Shown: positions 9,126 to 18,725, counted from the first letter of the stretch. The stretch is DNA of 64,000 bases from Sphingomonas sp. KRR8 (GCF_023559245.1 NZ_CP097462.1:1860001-1924000), one strand, 5' to 3'. The notes: generated by a model not told the origin, from the sequence alone. A program made the numbers and translations.

Positions 9126-10386
9126 CGACATTCTTCTGCTGGGTTCGGGCGGACGCGAGGATGCGCTTGCGTGGGCAATGCGGCAAAGCCCCAGCTGCGG
9201 CAAGCTGCTGGCGGCACCGGGTAATCCCGGCATCGCCCGCTGGGCCGACTGCGTCGCGATCGATCCCACCGACCCGGATATGGTGGTCTCTTTGGCCAAG
9301 CGCGAGGGCATCGGCCTGATCGTGGTCGGACCCGAGGCGCCGCTCGTCGCCGGAGTCGCCGACGCCTGCCGTGCCGCGGGCATTCCCGTGTTCGGGCCCA
9401 ACGCCGCCGCCGCCGCTCTGGAGGGCAGCAAGGGCTTCACCAAGGACCTGTGCGCGAGCGAGGGCATCCCGACCGCCGATTATGTCCGCACCGATCGGAT
9501 GACCGAGGCGCTGGACGCGCTCGACCGCTTTGGCCTGCCGGTCGTGGTCAAGGCCGACGGCCTCGCCGCCGGCAAGGGCGTCACCGTCGCCTTCAGCCGC
9601 GACGATGCCGAGGCCGCCATCCGCGTGGCCGGCGACGGGCCGCTGGTGATCGAGGAATTCCTCGACGGCGAGGAAGCCAGCCTGTTTGCGCTGGTCGACG
9701 GCGACACCGCCATTTTCCTGGCCAGCGCGCAGGACCACAAGCGCGTCGGCGAAGGCGACACCGGCCCCAATACCGGCGGCATGGGGGCCTATTCTCCCGC
9801 CCGTGTGCTGACCCCCGAACTGGAGGAAGCGGCAATGGACCTGATCGTCCGTCCGACCGCTCGCGCCATGGCCGAGCGGGGAACGCCCTTCAGCGGGGTG
9901 CTTTATGCTGGTCTGATGCTGACCGCCGACGGACCCAAGCTGATCGAATATAATGTCCGCTTCGGGGATCCGGAATGCGAGGTGATCATGCCGCGCATCG
10001 ACGGCGACGTCGCCGCCCTGCTCCACGCGGTGGCCACCGGTCGCCTGGCCGAGATCGAGGCGCCGAGGCTCAAGGACTCGGTGGCGGCTACGGTAGTCAT
10101 CGCCGCCGAGGGTTACCCCGGCACGCCGCGCAAGGGCGGGACGATCGACGGAATCGAAGCCGCCGAACGCGAGCACGGCGTTACCGTCTTCCACGCTGGC
10201 ACGGCCCGCCACGGCTCGGGCGCGCTGCTTGCCACGGGCGGGCGGGTGCTGGCGGTGACCGCCATTGGCCGGACGCTGGCCGAGGCCCGCGCCCGTGCCT
10301 ATCGCGGCGTCGATGCCATCGATTTCGCCGACGGCTTCCACCGCCGTGACATCGGCTGGCGCGAACTGGCGCGGACCAGCGCATGA
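9112..10386 (+). CDS. purD: Phosphoribosylamine-glycine ligase (GARS)
   Basis: Second step of de novo purine synthesis: joins phosphoribosylamine and glycine using ATP. The start is GTG at 9112, with GGAGG six bases upstream, giving VTGSIDILLLGSGGREDALA; the GxGGREDALA N-terminal motif is diagnostic. The ATP-grasp domain follows (KADGLAAGKGVTVA), then HKRVGEGDTGPNTGGMGAYS, and the Mg-binding FGDPECEVIMPR. At 424 residues it has the standard length. Its last four bases (ATGA) overlap the start of the next gene. The start codon is opposite the xseA start region. Confidence 0.96.
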   Translation: MTGSIDILLLGSGGREDALAWAMRQSPSCGKLLAAPGNPGIARWADCVAIDPTDPDMVVSLAKREGIGLIVVGPEAPLVAGVADACRAAGIPVFGPNAAAAALEGSKGFTKDLCASEGIPTADYVRTDRMTEALDALDRFGLPVVVKADGLAAGKGVTVAFSRDDAEAAIRVAGDGPLVIEEFLDGEEASLFALVDGDTAIFLASAQDHKRVGEGDTGPNTGGMGAYSPARVLTPELEEAAMDLIVRPTARAMAERGTPFSGVLYAGLMLTADGPKLIEYNVRFGDPECEVIMPRIDGDVAALLHAVATGRLAEIEAPRLKDSVAATVVIAAEGYPGTPRKGGTIDGIEAAEREHGVTVFHAGTARHGSGALLATGGRVLAVTAIGRTLAEARARAYRGVDAIDFADGFHRRDIGWRELARTSA

Positions 10387-10760
10387 GCAAGGTCCAGCCC
10401 CTCATCCTCGGCGCCGTGGCGACCCTGGCGGTCGCCGAACTCTTTCACGGCCCGCTAGGTGCGGCCGCGCGGCTCAAGGCCGACATCGAAGGTCATGCGC
10501 GGCGGCTTCTCGACGTCAACGACATGAGCCAGATCCAGGCGCACCTGGCCGAAACACCGATGAGCCGGACCCTGATCCTTTCGGGCCCGGCCGACGACTT
10601 CCAGCGGGGCCTGCTGGCCGAGGGAATGGCGGCGCTGCCCGGCGTCGCCAGGGTCGAGTGGGACCCGAACAGCCTGCCGGTGGAAACCAAGCTGCCGCCC
10701 GGACCGCCGCCCGAAAACGTGCTGGCGCCGCCCGTCGTCGCCATTCCGGACAAGAGCTGA
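10383..10760 (+). CDS. Membrane-anchored protein of unknown function
   Basis: A 125-residue protein opening MSKVQPLILGAVATLAVAEL, a probable membrane anchor or signal. The middle (about residues 33-97) is a small alpha/beta region with a LILSGPADDFQRGLL strand-helix pattern and LPGVARVEWD, reminiscent of BON-like periplasmic domains, though the match is weak. The C-terminus is Pro-rich. The start overlaps the purD stop as ATGA, so translation is probably coupled. I do not recognise the family. Confidence 0.75.
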   Translation: MSKVQPLILGAVATLAVAELFHGPLGAAARLKADIEGHARRLLDVNDMSQIQAHLAETPMSRTLILSGPADDFQRGLLAEGMAALPGVARVEWDPNSLPVETKLPPGPPPENVLAPPVVAIPDKS

Positions 10761-10876
10761 TGCCGTTGTTCCTCGAAGCCGCGCTGCTCGGGCTGGCCGG
10801 CTATGCCACTGGCCTCGGCGTCGCCTGGGTCGCGTACAAGATTTTCCGTCATCAGACACGAGGTTGGAATGAGTGA
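10760..10876 (+). CDS. Small single-span membrane protein, 38 residues
   Basis: A short frame starting at the ATG that shares one base with the previous stop (TGATG) and ending eight bases inside the next gene. The peptide MPLFLEAALLGLAGYATG continues into GVAWVAYKIFRH, one hydrophobic helix with a positively charged C-terminal tail (KIFRHQTRGWNE), as expected for a single-pass membrane peptide. The tight stop/start overlaps on both sides argue that it is translated. It has no recognised family, and it would be missed by a minimum-length filter. Confidence 0.55.
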   Translation: MPLFLEAALLGLAGYATGLGVAWVAYKIFRHQTRGWNE

Positions 10877-11408
10877 ATTGTGGGCCACTTACTGGCCGGT
10901 GTTCGTGGTCGCGGTCGCGATCGGACTGATTGTCGGCATCCTGATCTTCCGCCCCAGGCAGAAGGTGACCTTGAGCCGTGAAGAGGAGCCGGTGCGCGCG
11001 CACATGCGCCAGCAGCCGGCGATCACCCCCCAGCATGACATCCCGCCCCAGGTGGTCCGCACCGCCCCGCGTCACGAAGGCATTGTGGACGAGGTCGCGG
11101 CGGCCACCAGCGACGTGGTCGGCCAGGTCATCGGCACCCGCGTCCACGCGAACCTTCCCGAAGGCGAGCAGCCGGACGATCTGCAGCGGATGAAGGGCGT
11201 CGGTCCCAAGCTGGCCGCGATCCTCAACAGCCAGGGGCTGATGACCTACGCGCAGATCGCCGCCTTGACGCCGTCGGATGTCGAACGGATCGATGCCGAG
11301 CTGGGCGCCTTCAAGGGCCGCCTGGTGCGTGACCGGATCGTCGAGCAGGCCGCCTTCCTCGCCCGCGGCGACCAGGCCGGCTATGAGGCAAGCTTCGGCA
11401 AGCTCTGA
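10869..11408 (+). CDS. Membrane-anchored helix-hairpin-helix protein
   Basis: Start at ATG 10869 with GAGG upstream, giving MSELWATYWPVFVVAVAIGL, one N-terminal transmembrane helix. A charged linker follows. At about residues 108-170 there is a helix-hairpin-helix-like domain (LQRMKGVGPKLAAILNSQG, then ALTPSDVERIDAELGAF) of the kind annotated as a predicted 5' nuclease-like HhH module. The protein has 179 residues. Such domains bind DNA or act as fold modules, and no catalytic residues are seen. It is the last gene of the purD run and is followed by a hairpin shared with the convergent gene. Confidence 0.8.
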   Translation: MSELWATYWPVFVVAVAIGLIVGILIFRPRQKVTLSREEEPVRAHMRQQPAITPQHDIPPQVVRTAPRHEGIVDEVAAATSDVVGQVIGTRVHANLPEGEQPDDLQRMKGVGPKLAAILNSQGLMTYAQIAALTPSDVERIDAELGAFKGRLVRDRIVEQAAFLARGDQAGYEASFGKL

Positions 11409-11417
11409 AATCAGCCC

Positions 11418-11445
11418 GCTACTCCCCCTGACCGGGGGGAGTAGC
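11418..11445. terminator. Bidirectional hairpin between convergent genes
   Basis: Perfect 11-bp inverted repeat GCTACTCCCCC / GGGGGAGTAGC around a six-base loop. It lies between the HhH gene and the CNNM-type gene and includes the last base of the latter's stop codon. There is no clean T tract on either side, so termination efficiency is uncertain. Confidence 0.55.
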
Positions 11446-12779
11446 TAGGCCTCTTCTTCCTCGACTTCGCGCTTCCGCTTGGGCCCGGTGGCGATCAGCT
11501 TGTCGATCTTGCGGCCGTCCATGTCGACGATCTCGAACTTCCAGCCGAGGTGTTCGAAGGTCTCGCCGGTCGTCGGCAGCCGCTTGAGCACCGACAGGGC
11601 AAATCCCGCCACCGTCGAATAGTCGCGCTCGGCCGGCATGTTGAGGCCAAGCCGGTCCTCCAGCAGGTCGGCGTTGGCCGCTCCCGACAACAGCCAGCTG
11701 CCATCGTCCCGCTCCACCGCCGGAGGATCGTCGTCCTCCCCGTCCGAGCGGAAGGCGCCCGCCAGCGCCGCCAGCAGCGAACCGGGCGTGCAGATGCCGT
11801 CGAGGTGACCATATTCGTCATGCACCAGCGCCAGCGGCACCTCAGCCGAACGCAGCACGGTCAGCGCATCCATCGCGTCCATCACGTCCGGAATGACCGG
11901 CGCCTTGCGGGAAAGCTGCCTGAGGTCGAGCGGGCGCCCATCTAACGCCGCGTCGAGCAGGTCGCGGGTCTGCACCACCCCGACAATCTTCTCGACCGAC
12001 CCTTCCGCCACCGGCAGACGGCTGTGCGGCGTGTCCTTCAGCGCCTCGCGCAGTTCCTCGGGGGTGCTGTTGATGTCGATCCAGTCGATCTCCGTGCGGG
12101 GCGTCATCACTTCGCGCACCGGCCGGTCAGCCAGCCGGACGATGCCGCTGATGATTGCCCGTTCGCTTTCCTCCAGCACGCCGGCGCTCTGCGCCTCGGC
12201 AACCACGAGGTGCAGCTCCTCGGCCGTGACCTGGTTCTCATTCTCGCGCTTCAGTCCGAGCAGGGCGAAGATCGCGCCGCTGGTCTTGTCGAGGAACCAG
12301 ACGAACGGCGCCGTCGCGCGGCTCAGCCAGTACATCGGCCGGGCCATCACCACCGCAATCGGCTCGGGGCTGCGCAGGGCAAATTGCTTGGGCACCAGCT
12401 CGCCGACGATCAGCGAGACAAAGGTGGTGACCACGATCACCAGCCCGAAGCCGAGCTTGTGCGCCAGCGCGGGCTCGATCCCCAGCAGCACCAGCCGCTG
12501 CGACGTCGGTTCACCCATGCTGGCGCCGGAATAGGCCCCCGCAAGCACGCCGATCAGGGTGATTCCGGTCTGCACGGTGGACAGGAAGCGCCCCGGGTCG
12601 GAGGCGAGGGCCAGCGCCGTGCGGGCGCCGCCGCTGCCGGCCTTGGCCAGCGCCTTCAGGCGCGCGTCGCGCGCCGACACGATCGCCAGCTCGCTCATCG
12701 ACAGGACGCCATTCAGCGCCACCAGCGCGATGATCAAAACCAGGTCGAGCCAGGGAAATGGGAGCAGTTGGGCGCTCAT
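11445..12779 (-). CDS. CNNM/CorC (hemolysin C) family transporter
   Basis: A 444-residue inner-membrane protein. The N-terminal DUF21/CNNM domain (about residues 1-190) has several hydrophobic helices and the motifs NGVLSMSELAIVSARDARL and VGELVPKQFAL. It is followed by a CBS pair (EVMTPRTEIDWIDI, then VVQTRDLLDAAL and the DGIC segment) and a C-terminal CorC_HlyC domain (about residues 340-430). The tail is acidic. Family members such as CorB/CorC/MpfA act in magnesium export or divalent-cation homeostasis; the hemolysin name is historical. It stands alone on its strand, 59 bases downstream of the tadA stop. Confidence 0.9.
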   Translation of the reverse strand: MSAQLLPFPWLDLVLIIALVALNGVLSMSELAIVSARDARLKALAKAGSGGARTALALASDPGRFLSTVQTGITLIGVLAGAYSGASMGEPTSQRLVLLGIEPALAHKLGFGLVIVVTTFVSLIVGELVPKQFALRSPEPIAVVMARPMYWLSRATAPFVWFLDKTSGAIFALLGLKRENENQVTAEELHLVVAEAQSAGVLEESERAIISGIVRLADRPVREVMTPRTEIDWIDINSTPEELREALKDTPHSRLPVAEGSVEKIVGVVQTRDLLDAALDGRPLDLRQLSRKAPVIPDVMDAMDALTVLRSAEVPLALVHDEYGHLDGICTPGSLLAALAGAFRSDGEDDDPPAVERDDGSWLLSGAANADLLEDRLGLNMPAERDYSTVAGFALSVLKRLPTTGETFEHLGWKFEIVDMDGRKIDKLIATGPKRKREVEEEEA

Positions 12780-12838
12780 TGGGTCAGCTACTCATAACGG
12801 GATAGGGCACCGCCTGCCAAGCGGCCGGGTGGTTTGGG

Positions 12839-13291
12839 TCAGCGACGGGCGAGGAAGAAGTCGCGCAGCTGGGCCGCCGCCTCGGCTTCGCCCAGCCCGC
12901 CCAGCACGTCGGGCCGGTGATGGCAGGTGTCTTGCGCGAACACCCGTGCGCCATGCACGACCCCGCCGCCCTTCGGGTCCTCCGCGGCGAAGCGCAGTGC
13001 GTCGAACCGCGCCAGGGCGATCGCTCCGGCGCACATCGCGCAAGGCTCCAGGCTGACCCACAAAGTGCAGCCGTCCAGGCGCGGACTGCCCAGCGCCGCG
13101 GCGGCCGCGCGGATCGCGACCATCTCGGCATGGGCGGTCGGGTCGAGGCCCTGGCGCATCATGTTGCGCCCTTCCGCGACGATCGTCTCGCCCCGGCTCA
13201 CCACCGCGCCGACCGGCACCTCGCCCGCCCGCGCCGCTTCGGCGGCGAGGTCCAGCGCGCGGCGCATCGGCATTGGCAACGGAAAGGCCAT
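12839..13291 (-). CDS. tadA: tRNA-specific adenosine deaminase (A34 to I34)
   Basis: A cytidine/deoxycytidylate deaminase-fold enzyme of 150 residues that makes inosine in the wobble position of tRNA-Arg(ACG). The zinc site is visible as HAE in DPTAHAEMVAIR plus PCAMC in SLEPCAMCAGAIAL, with the catalytic Glu in HAE. The motif GARVFAQDTC and DVLGGLGEAEA follow the TadA pattern. The start MAFPLPMPMRRAL is short and typical. The gene is oriented with the CNNM-type gene and with the small anchored protein upstream. Confidence 0.93.
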   Translation of the reverse strand: MAFPLPMPMRRALDLAAEAARAGEVPVGAVVSRGETIVAEGRNMMRQGLDPTAHAEMVAIRAAAAALGSPRLDGCTLWVSLEPCAMCAGAIALARFDALRFAAEDPKGGGVVHGARVFAQDTCHHRPDVLGGLGEAEAAAQLRDFFLARR

Positions 13292-13323
13292 GCCGCCTTG
13301 TTAGCGGCAAAGCCCGGCGAACG

Positions 13324-13626
13324 TCACTGCTGGACCGTGTTGCTGCTGCTGACCGCATTGTCGGTGGGCACGGCCGGCTGGTTCCCCGCTGGCCGGACCT
13401 CGATCCGGGGGACCCTGACGGTCGCCTCGCCCTGGCCGACCGCGATCTGGCCCGCCTCGACCTTGGCCTTGGGCAACTGCCCGCCCTGGACCCGCAGCTT
13501 GCCGTCCTGCGCCGCGACGCTCGGCACCTGCCCCGGCTGGGTCGGAGTAAGGTTGAGCAGGCCGGTCGCGAAGGCGGCGATCGCCAGCACCACCACCAGA
13601 ATGAGAATGAGAATGATGCCGCGCAT
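13324..13626 (-). CDS. Small membrane-anchored protein of unknown function
   Basis: A 100-residue protein opening MRGIILILILVVVLAIAAF, a strong N-terminal membrane anchor, then a soluble tail rich in Gln, Pro and Val with a Ser/Asn-rich C-terminus. The open frame continues upstream of this ATG into the rpmB coding region on the other strand, and that part is not expected to be translated. Its stop lies about 30 bases upstream of tadA. No family is recognised; conservation in sphingomonads would need to be tested. Confidence 0.65.
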   Translation of the reverse strand: MRGIILILILVVVLAIAAFATGLLNLTPTQPGQVPSVAAQDGKLRVQGGQLPKAKVEAGQIAVGQGEATVRVPRIEVRPAGNQPAVPTDNAVSSSNTVQQ

Positions 13627-13785
13627 GTTTTGCAGGCCCCTTTGGGTTGATCGTATCGCGGGCTTAACGTTCGCCTGCGCAAGCGGTTGCGCGGTTGACG
13701 CCGTCACCCCGCTTCTGTAGTGGCCCCCGCTGATCCGGCGCTCACTTGTTGGGCGCTGCTTTCTATTTTTGCAGGATATCAGATT

Positions 13786-14076
13786 ATGTCGCGCGTTTGC
13801 GAGCTGACCGGCAAGGGCCGGCAGGTGGGTAACAACGTTTCCCACGCCAACAACAAGACCAAGCGGACCTTTCTGCCGAACCTGCAGAACGTCACGCTGA
13901 TCAGCGATTCGCTGGGCAAGAGCGTCAAGCTGCGCGTCTCGACCCACGGCCTGCGCTCGGTCGAGCATGTTGGCGGCCTCGACAACTGGCTCGAGAAGAC
14001 CAACGCCGAGAAGCTGTCGCCGACCGCCCGCAAGCTCAAGCGTGAGCTGGCGAAGAAGGCGACTGCGGCCGCCTAA
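13786..14076 (+). CDS. rpmB: 50S ribosomal protein L28
   Basis: A large-subunit ribosomal protein of 96 residues. The N-terminus [20 protein letters not shown] and the segment [14 protein letters not shown] are characteristic of L28. Only one cysteine is present, so it is the non-zinc-binding form. The start ATG is preceded by GCAGGATATC. The region upstream (13627-13785) must hold its promoter and that of the divergent small gene. The stop overlaps the convergent phytase-like gene by four bases. Confidence 0.97.
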   Translation: MSRVCELTGKGRQVGNNVSHANNKTKRTFLPNLQNVTLISDSLGKSVKLRVSTHGLRSVEHVGGLDNWLEKTNAEKLSPTARKLKRELAKKATAAA

Positions 14077-15050
14077 CGCGTCGCCGCTCGCGGTGCGGGC
14101 GGCAATATCATCTCCAGCAGCACGGTCCGCCGCCAGCCGTCATTGTCCGTGACGGCCCATAGCCGCGTGCCACCACCCGCCATCGGCTCGGCGGCCAGCC
14201 CCTCGACATTGTCGAGCCAGCCCAGCGGCAGCGTCGCGAACGGCTCCAGCCGATAGCCGAGGCCGTCGGGTTTGAGCCACGCCAGCCGGTTGGTGATCCC
14301 CAGCCCAAGCTCGCGCACCGCCACCACGATCCGGCCGTCAGGCAGCGTCACCGCATCCGATAGTCCGCCGGTCCGACCGGCAAGCGGCAGCAAGGTCGCC
14401 TTGCCGCCCCGCAGCAACAGCGCCCCTCGCCTCGTTTCGGGCAACAGCAGCAGCCCGCCGCGAGGTGCGCCGACCAGCGCCTCCACTCCCTCGTTCCTCG
14501 GCCAGTGCATGGCGCGCAGGTCCACCACCCGCTGTCCGCGCCGGAAATCGCGGTCGAAGTGCCATAGCGAATCGCGGTATTCGAAGGTGACGAACCAGCC
14601 GCCATCCGCCGCGCGCAGCAGGCCCTCGCTGTCGCGATACTTCTTGAAGGTGGCGTAGCCGGGCCCGGCAGGCAGGTCGTGGAGGCTGGCCGATGCGGCC
14701 ATGCCTGGTCTGGGCAGGCGAATGACCACGCCGGAATCGTTCTGGGCCAGCAGACCCGTGTTCGTCACGCTTAGGGCCGACAGCCCGAAGAAACGCCGGT
14801 CGGGCGACGTCACGGTCCATGCCCCGAGCAGCCGCACCGGCCCGAGTGCCGGCCCGGCCTTCAACCGCAGGGGCGTGAACCGCACCGCGGCGACCGCATC
14901 GGGGAGCGGCTTGCGATTGGGGAGTTCCTGTCCGCCATCACCCGGTAGCACGGCGATCGCGGCGGCCGTCAGGACCAGCAGTATCCGGCGGCGCAACCTG
15001 AACCTGCGCTGCACCTTCCGTTCAGGCGCGTTCAACGCCGAAGCGGGCAT
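14073..15050 (-). CDS. Esterase-like/phytase-like exported protein
   Basis: Matches the esterase-like activity of phytase family (PF13449 type), a secreted beta-propeller: [19 protein letters not shown], then [20 protein letters not shown], then LDNVEGLAA and WAVTDNDGW near the end. The start chosen (ATG 15050, [12 protein letters not shown]) places a basic stretch and a hydrophobic helix ([18 protein letters not shown]) as a signal or anchor. In-frame ATGs at 15086 and 15164 give longer leaders without obvious sense. No Shine-Dalgarno decides the matter. It follows cobT on the same strand; the rpmB/esterase-like/cobT/cobS order recurs in alphaproteobacteria. Substrate unknown. Confidence 0.82.
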   Translation of the reverse strand: MPASALNAPERKVQRRFRLRRRILLVLTAAAIAVLPGDGGQELPNRKPLPDAVAAVRFTPLRLKAGPALGPVRLLGAWTVTSPDRRFFGLSALSVTNTGLLAQNDSGVVIRLPRPGMAASASLHDLPAGPGYATFKKYRDSEGLLRAADGGWFVTFEYRDSLWHFDRDFRRGQRVVDLRAMHWPRNEGVEALVGAPRGGLLLLPETRRGALLLRGGKATLLPLAGRTGGLSDAVTLPDGRIVVAVRELGLGITNRLAWLKPDGLGYRLEPFATLPLGWLDNVEGLAAEPMAGGGTRLWAVTDNDGWRRTVLLEMILPPAPRAATR

Positions 15051-15199
15051 AAGTGCTTCTGCGGACGGGATATTCCCCCCTGTCATCCCGTCGCATTCGC
15101 CGGCCACGGCGGAGTATAAGTTCCCTCGCGTCGCGTTTGAGGGCTGGTCCGGCACCAGTAGCATATCCGTGCCGGGCCACTGCTTCTCCGCACTGCCGT

Positions 15200-17017
15200 T
15201 CAGCCCTGATCGAACAACGCCGCCAGTTGCTCCACCAGCGCGCCGCCCAGCTGTTCGGCATCCATGATGGTCACCGCGCGCCGGTAATAGCGCGTCACGT
15301 CATGGCCGATCCCGATCGCCGCCAACTCCACCGGCGAGCGATTCTCGATATAGCCGATCACCTGCCGAAGATGCTTCTCCAGATAGGCGCCACCGTTCGC
15401 GCTGGCCGTAGAATCGTCGACCGGAGCGCCGTCGCTGATCACCATCAGGATCCGCCGCTCCTCGGACCGGGCGATCAGGCGATTATGCGCCCACAACAGC
15501 GCTTCGCCGTCGATATTCTCCTTAAGTAGCCCTTCCCGCATCATCAGCCCGAGGTTGCGGCGCGAATGGCGATAGGGCTCGTCCCCACGCTTGTAGATGA
15601 TGTGCCGAAGGTCGTTGAGCCGTCCCGGGTTGGGCGGCCGTCCCTCGCTCAGCCAGGATTCGCGGCTCTGCCCGCCCTTCCAGGCCCGGGTGGTGAAGCC
15701 CAGCACCTCGGTCGCCACCCCGCAACGTTCCAGCGTGCGCGCCAGGATGTCGGCGCAGATCGCCGCGATGGAGATCGGCCGCCCGCGCATCGACCCCGAA
15801 TTGTCGATCAGCAGACTGACCACCGTATCCTTGAAGTCTGTCTCGCGCTCGATCTTGTAGCTCAGGGAATGGCCCGGTGAGACGATCACCCGCGCCAGCC
15901 GCCCGGCGTCCAGCAGCCCCTCCTCCTGGTCGAAATCCCAGCTGCGCGCCTGTTGCGCCATCAATCGCCGCTGAAGCCGGTTGGCGAGGCGCGTCACCAC
16001 GCTCGACAGCGAGCCCATCTGCTGGTCGAGGTAGGCCCGGAGGCGGTTGAGCTCCTCCTCGTCGCACAGGTCCGGCGCTTCGACGACTTCATCGAAGCGG
16101 GTGGTGAAGGCGCGATAGTCCCCAGCCAGTTCCGGCTCCGTTGAGCGGCGATTCGGACGCGGGACGCTGCTCTCGTCGCCCTCCTCCCCGGGCATGGAGT
16201 CCGAATCTTCGGAGTCCTCGGCGGAGACGTCCTCGTCTTCCGCTTCCTGCTGCTCCTCCTCGGCGCGCTGCTCCATCTCGCCCGCGGACGGGCTCTGGTC
16301 GTCCTCCGGATTCTCGCTGTCGTCCTCGCCCGATTCCTCCCCCTGCTCGTCCTCGCCGCCCTCGTCAGGCTCTTCCTCCGCCCGGTCATCGGCCGAGGCG
16401 AGTTCGAGGTCCTCGAGCAGCTTGCGAGCCAGTGAAGCGAAGGCCGACTGATCGTCCAATGCGAGCGCCAGGGCGTCGAGGTCCCCCCCTGCACGCTCCT
16501 CGATCCACTCACGCACCAGCGACAGGCCGGCATTGGCCGCCGCCGGTGGTTCCTCACCGGTCAGCCGCTCGCGCGCGAGCAGGTTGAGGGCGGTCGCCAG
16601 CGGAACTTCTTCCATTGAACGGGCGCGGGTGATCGGGTCGGTCCGCACCCGGCTTTCGGTGAGCGCCGCGAGATTTTCCCGCACACCCGGCATCGCCCGC
16701 GCGCCGAGCGCTTCGATCCGCGCGCTCTCCAAGGCGTCGAACACCGCCCGGGCCTCGGGATCTAACGGCGCCTGCCCGTTGTGCAGCTTGTCATTATGGT
16801 GCCGCAGCCTGAGCGCCACCGCGTCAGCACCGCCCCGTGCCTCGGCCACCAGCCGCGGGTTGAGCCCCGGCCCGGGCGACACCACCCGCGCGACGCGCCC
16901 GCCGGTAGCGCCGCTCTCGGAAGCGAAGGCGACCTCCACCTCCGGGTCCTGCGCGATCGCGCGGGCCGCCCCGGCCAGCACCTGGCGAAAGCGGTCGAGC
17001 GGCGTGGTTTCGGCCAT
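15200..17017 (-). CDS. cobT: Cobaltochelatase subunit CobT
   Basis: A 605-residue subunit of the ATP-dependent cobaltochelatase CobNST, which inserts cobalt into hydrogenobyrinic acid diamide. The protein has an N-terminal CobT domain, a very acidic linker at about residues 200-290 with runs of Glu and Asp, and a C-terminal VWA domain whose MIDAS motif DNSGSMRG is intact, followed by a helical end. The ATG directly follows the cobS stop codon with no gap, so the two are translationally coupled. No cobN or other cobalamin gene lies in the window, so the partner subunit must be elsewhere or the pair serves another role. Confidence 0.93.
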   Translation of the reverse strand: MAETTPLDRFRQVLAGAARAIAQDPEVEVAFASESGATGGRVARVVSPGPGLNPRLVAEARGGADAVALRLRHHNDKLHNGQAPLDPEARAVFDALESARIEALGARAMPGVRENLAALTESRVRTDPITRARSMEEVPLATALNLLARERLTGEEPPAAANAGLSLVREWIEERAGGDLDALALALDDQSAFASLARKLLEDLELASADDRAEEEPDEGGEDEQGEESGEDDSENPEDDQSPSAGEMEQRAEEEQQEAEDEDVSAEDSEDSDSMPGEEGDESSVPRPNRRSTEPELAGDYRAFTTRFDEVVEAPDLCDEEELNRLRAYLDQQMGSLSSVVTRLANRLQRRLMAQQARSWDFDQEEGLLDAGRLARVIVSPGHSLSYKIERETDFKDTVVSLLIDNSGSMRGRPISIAAICADILARTLERCGVATEVLGFTTRAWKGGQSRESWLSEGRPPNPGRLNDLRHIIYKRGDEPYRHSRRNLGLMMREGLLKENIDGEALLWAHNRLIARSEERRILMVISDGAPVDDSTASANGGAYLEKHLRQVIGYIENRSPVELAAIGIGHDVTRYYRRAVTIMDAEQLGGALVEQLAALFDQG

Positions 17018-18022
17018 CTAAGCCTTGCCGGCCACGCTCTCCGGCAGGTCCTTGCCGAACACGCGCTGGTACATCTCGGCGATCAGCGGCCGCTCGGCCT
17101 CATCGCACTTGTTGAGGAAGCTCACCCGGAAGGCGAAGCCGACATCGCCGAAGATCAAGGCGTTCTGCGCCCAGCTGATCACGGTGCGCGGACTCATCAC
17201 GGTGGAAATGTCGCCATTGATGAAGGCTTGGCGCGACAGGTCGGCGACCTTGATCATCCGTTCCACCGTCTGGCGGCCGTCGGCCTTGTCATATTCGCCC
17301 GACTTGGCGAGCACGATCTGCGCCTCGACCTGCGCCGGCAGATAGTTGAGCGTGGTGACGATGTTCCAGCGGTCCATCTGCCCCTGATTGATCGCCTGGG
17401 TGCCGTGATAGAGGCCCGTGGTATCGCCCAGCCCGATCGTGTTGGTCGTGGCGAACAGGCGGAAAAAGGGGTTGGGCCGGATCACTCGATTCTGGTCGAG
17501 CAGGGTCAGCTTGCCCTCGACCTCCAGCACGCGCTGGATCACGAACATCACGTCCGGCCGACCTGCGTCATATTCGTCGAACACCAGGGCCACCGGATGC
17601 TGCAGCGCCCACGGCAGCAGGCCTTCGCGGAATTCGGTCACCTGCTGGCCGTCGCGAAGCACGATCGCGTCGCGGCCAATGAGGTCGATGCGGCTGATGT
17701 GCGCGTCGAGGTTGATCCGGATGCACGGCCATTTCAGCCGGGCGGCGACCTGCTCGATATGGGTCGACTTGCCAGTGCCGTGATAGCCCTGGACCATCAC
17801 CCGGCGGTTGCGGGCAAAGCCGGCGCAGATCGCCAACGTGGTGTCCGGGTCAAACACATAAGCGGGGTCGAGGTCGGGGACCCGCTCGTCGGCCTCCGAG
17901 AAAGCCGGGACCTCCATGTCGCTGTCGATGCCGAACGCGTCGCGCACTTTCAGCATCTTGTCGGGCGCGCTCATCAGCGTCTCGCCCGTGGGAATCTGGG
18001 TTTCGTTGGAGAGGTCGGCCAT
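17018..18022 (-). CDS. cobS: Cobaltochelatase subunit CobS (AAA+ ATPase)
   Basis: AAA+ motor of the cobaltochelatase, 334 residues. Walker A is GYHGTGKST at about residue 80, Walker B is [10 protein letters not shown], sensor 1 is FATTNTIG, and the N-terminal acidic CobS segment ([18 protein letters not shown]) is present. The CobS/CobT pair resembles the MoxR/VWA type of chaperone. It is the first gene of a cobS-cobT-esterase unit. In many alphaproteobacteria the genes upstream are a J-domain protein and BolA; here those lie five kilobases away, beyond the HxlR/VOC cluster. Confidence 0.94.
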   Translation of the reverse strand: MADLSNETQIPTGETLMSAPDKMLKVRDAFGIDSDMEVPAFSEADERVPDLDPAYVFDPDTTLAICAGFARNRRVMVQGYHGTGKSTHIEQVAARLKWPCIRINLDAHISRIDLIGRDAIVLRDGQQVTEFREGLLPWALQHPVALVFDEYDAGRPDVMFVIQRVLEVEGKLTLLDQNRVIRPNPFFRLFATTNTIGLGDTTGLYHGTQAINQGQMDRWNIVTTLNYLPAQVEAQIVLAKSGEYDKADGRQTVERMIKVADLSRQAFINGDISTVMSPRTVISWAQNALIFGDVGFAFRVSFLNKCDEAERPLIAEMYQRVFGKDLPESVAGKA

Positions 18023-18032
18023 GCTGAGGCCC

Positions 18033-18725
18033 TTAGCTGGCTACGGAAGGCGTCTCAACCTTCGGCGGCAGGGTGAAGAGGGTCACGAACCGCCGTATTG
18101 CAGCCTCGTTCCCTTCCGTCCCCAGCAGCTCCAGCGGCGCACCGCCATAGACCACTCCGGCGAGCTCCGTCGGCTTGGCGGTGATGATCCCGTCGCAATC
18201 GTCCATCGGGCCCCGCGCGACCTTGATGCGGCCCTTCTTCACCCGCGCGGTGAAGGTCTCCGCCCCGAAGCGGAAGCCGATGCGGAGATCGGCGCCCTTC
18301 GCCCGCTGCTCGTTGATCATCGTGCGGAAGCTCATCAGGATGGACACGGCCGACAACGGCAAGGTCGGGTCGTGCCGAGGCGAACGCGCCGCCCAGCGAC
18401 CGAGCGCCTGGATCACCGGCTCTGCCTCCAGGCCCCAAGCGGTCGCCTCATAGACCTCGCGCGCGGCCGGCGGGGGCAAGCGGGTGCGGCGAACCAGGCC
18501 GCGCTCCTCCAGCTCGGCGAGACGCTGGGTCAGGACGTTGGCGCTTATCCCGGGAATGTCGGCGCGCAAGTCGGAAAAGCGGCGCGGCCCGAGCAGGAGC
18601 TCCCGCAGCACGATCAGCGCCCAACGCTCGCCGATCAACTCCAGGGCGTGGGCCGTGCCGCAGGCGTCGTCATAGCTGCGTTTGGGCTCGCTTCGACGCG
18701 ACTTAGTTAGTTTTTCTAACTCCAC
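18033..18725 (-). CDS. HxlR-type transcriptional regulator with C-terminal SCP2-like domain
   Basis: A 230-residue regulator. The first ~110 residues form an HxlR winged helix ([20 protein letters not shown], then [20 protein letters not shown]). The C-terminal ~100 residues have the look of a sterol-carrier-protein-2-like ligand-binding domain ([20 protein letters not shown]). The start is GTG 18725. A perfect inverted repeat covers codons 2-7. It is divergent from a seven-gene operon of VOC, GST and related genes and is the obvious candidate to control it. Its stop codon lies ten bases before cobS on the same strand. Confidence 0.9.
   Translation of the reverse strand: MELEKLTKSRRSEPKRSYDDACGTAHALELIGERWALIVLRELLLGPRRFSDLRADIPGISANVLTQRLAELEERGLVRRTRLPPPAAREVYEATAWGLEAEPVIQALGRWAARSPRHDPTLPLSAVSILMSFRTMINEQRAKGADLRIGFRFGAETFTARVKKGRIKVARGPMDDCDGIITAKPTELAGVVYGGAPLELLGTEGNEAAIRRFVTLFTLPPKVETPSVAS
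18705..18721. promoter_or_regulatory. Putative HxlR operator (palindrome)
   Basis: Perfect 6-bp inverted repeat AGTTAG-TTTTT-CTAACT, markedly AT-rich in a GC-rich window. It lies within the first codons of the HxlR regulator and about 75 bases from the start of the divergent operon. Symmetric sites with TTAG/CTAA arms suit a dimeric winged-helix regulator. Binding is inferred from position and symmetry only. Confidence 0.5.

Noticed and set aside
15200..18022. A cobalamin biosynthesis locus
   Set aside because: Only cobS and cobT are present; no other cob genes are in the window, so a B12 pathway here cannot be claimed.
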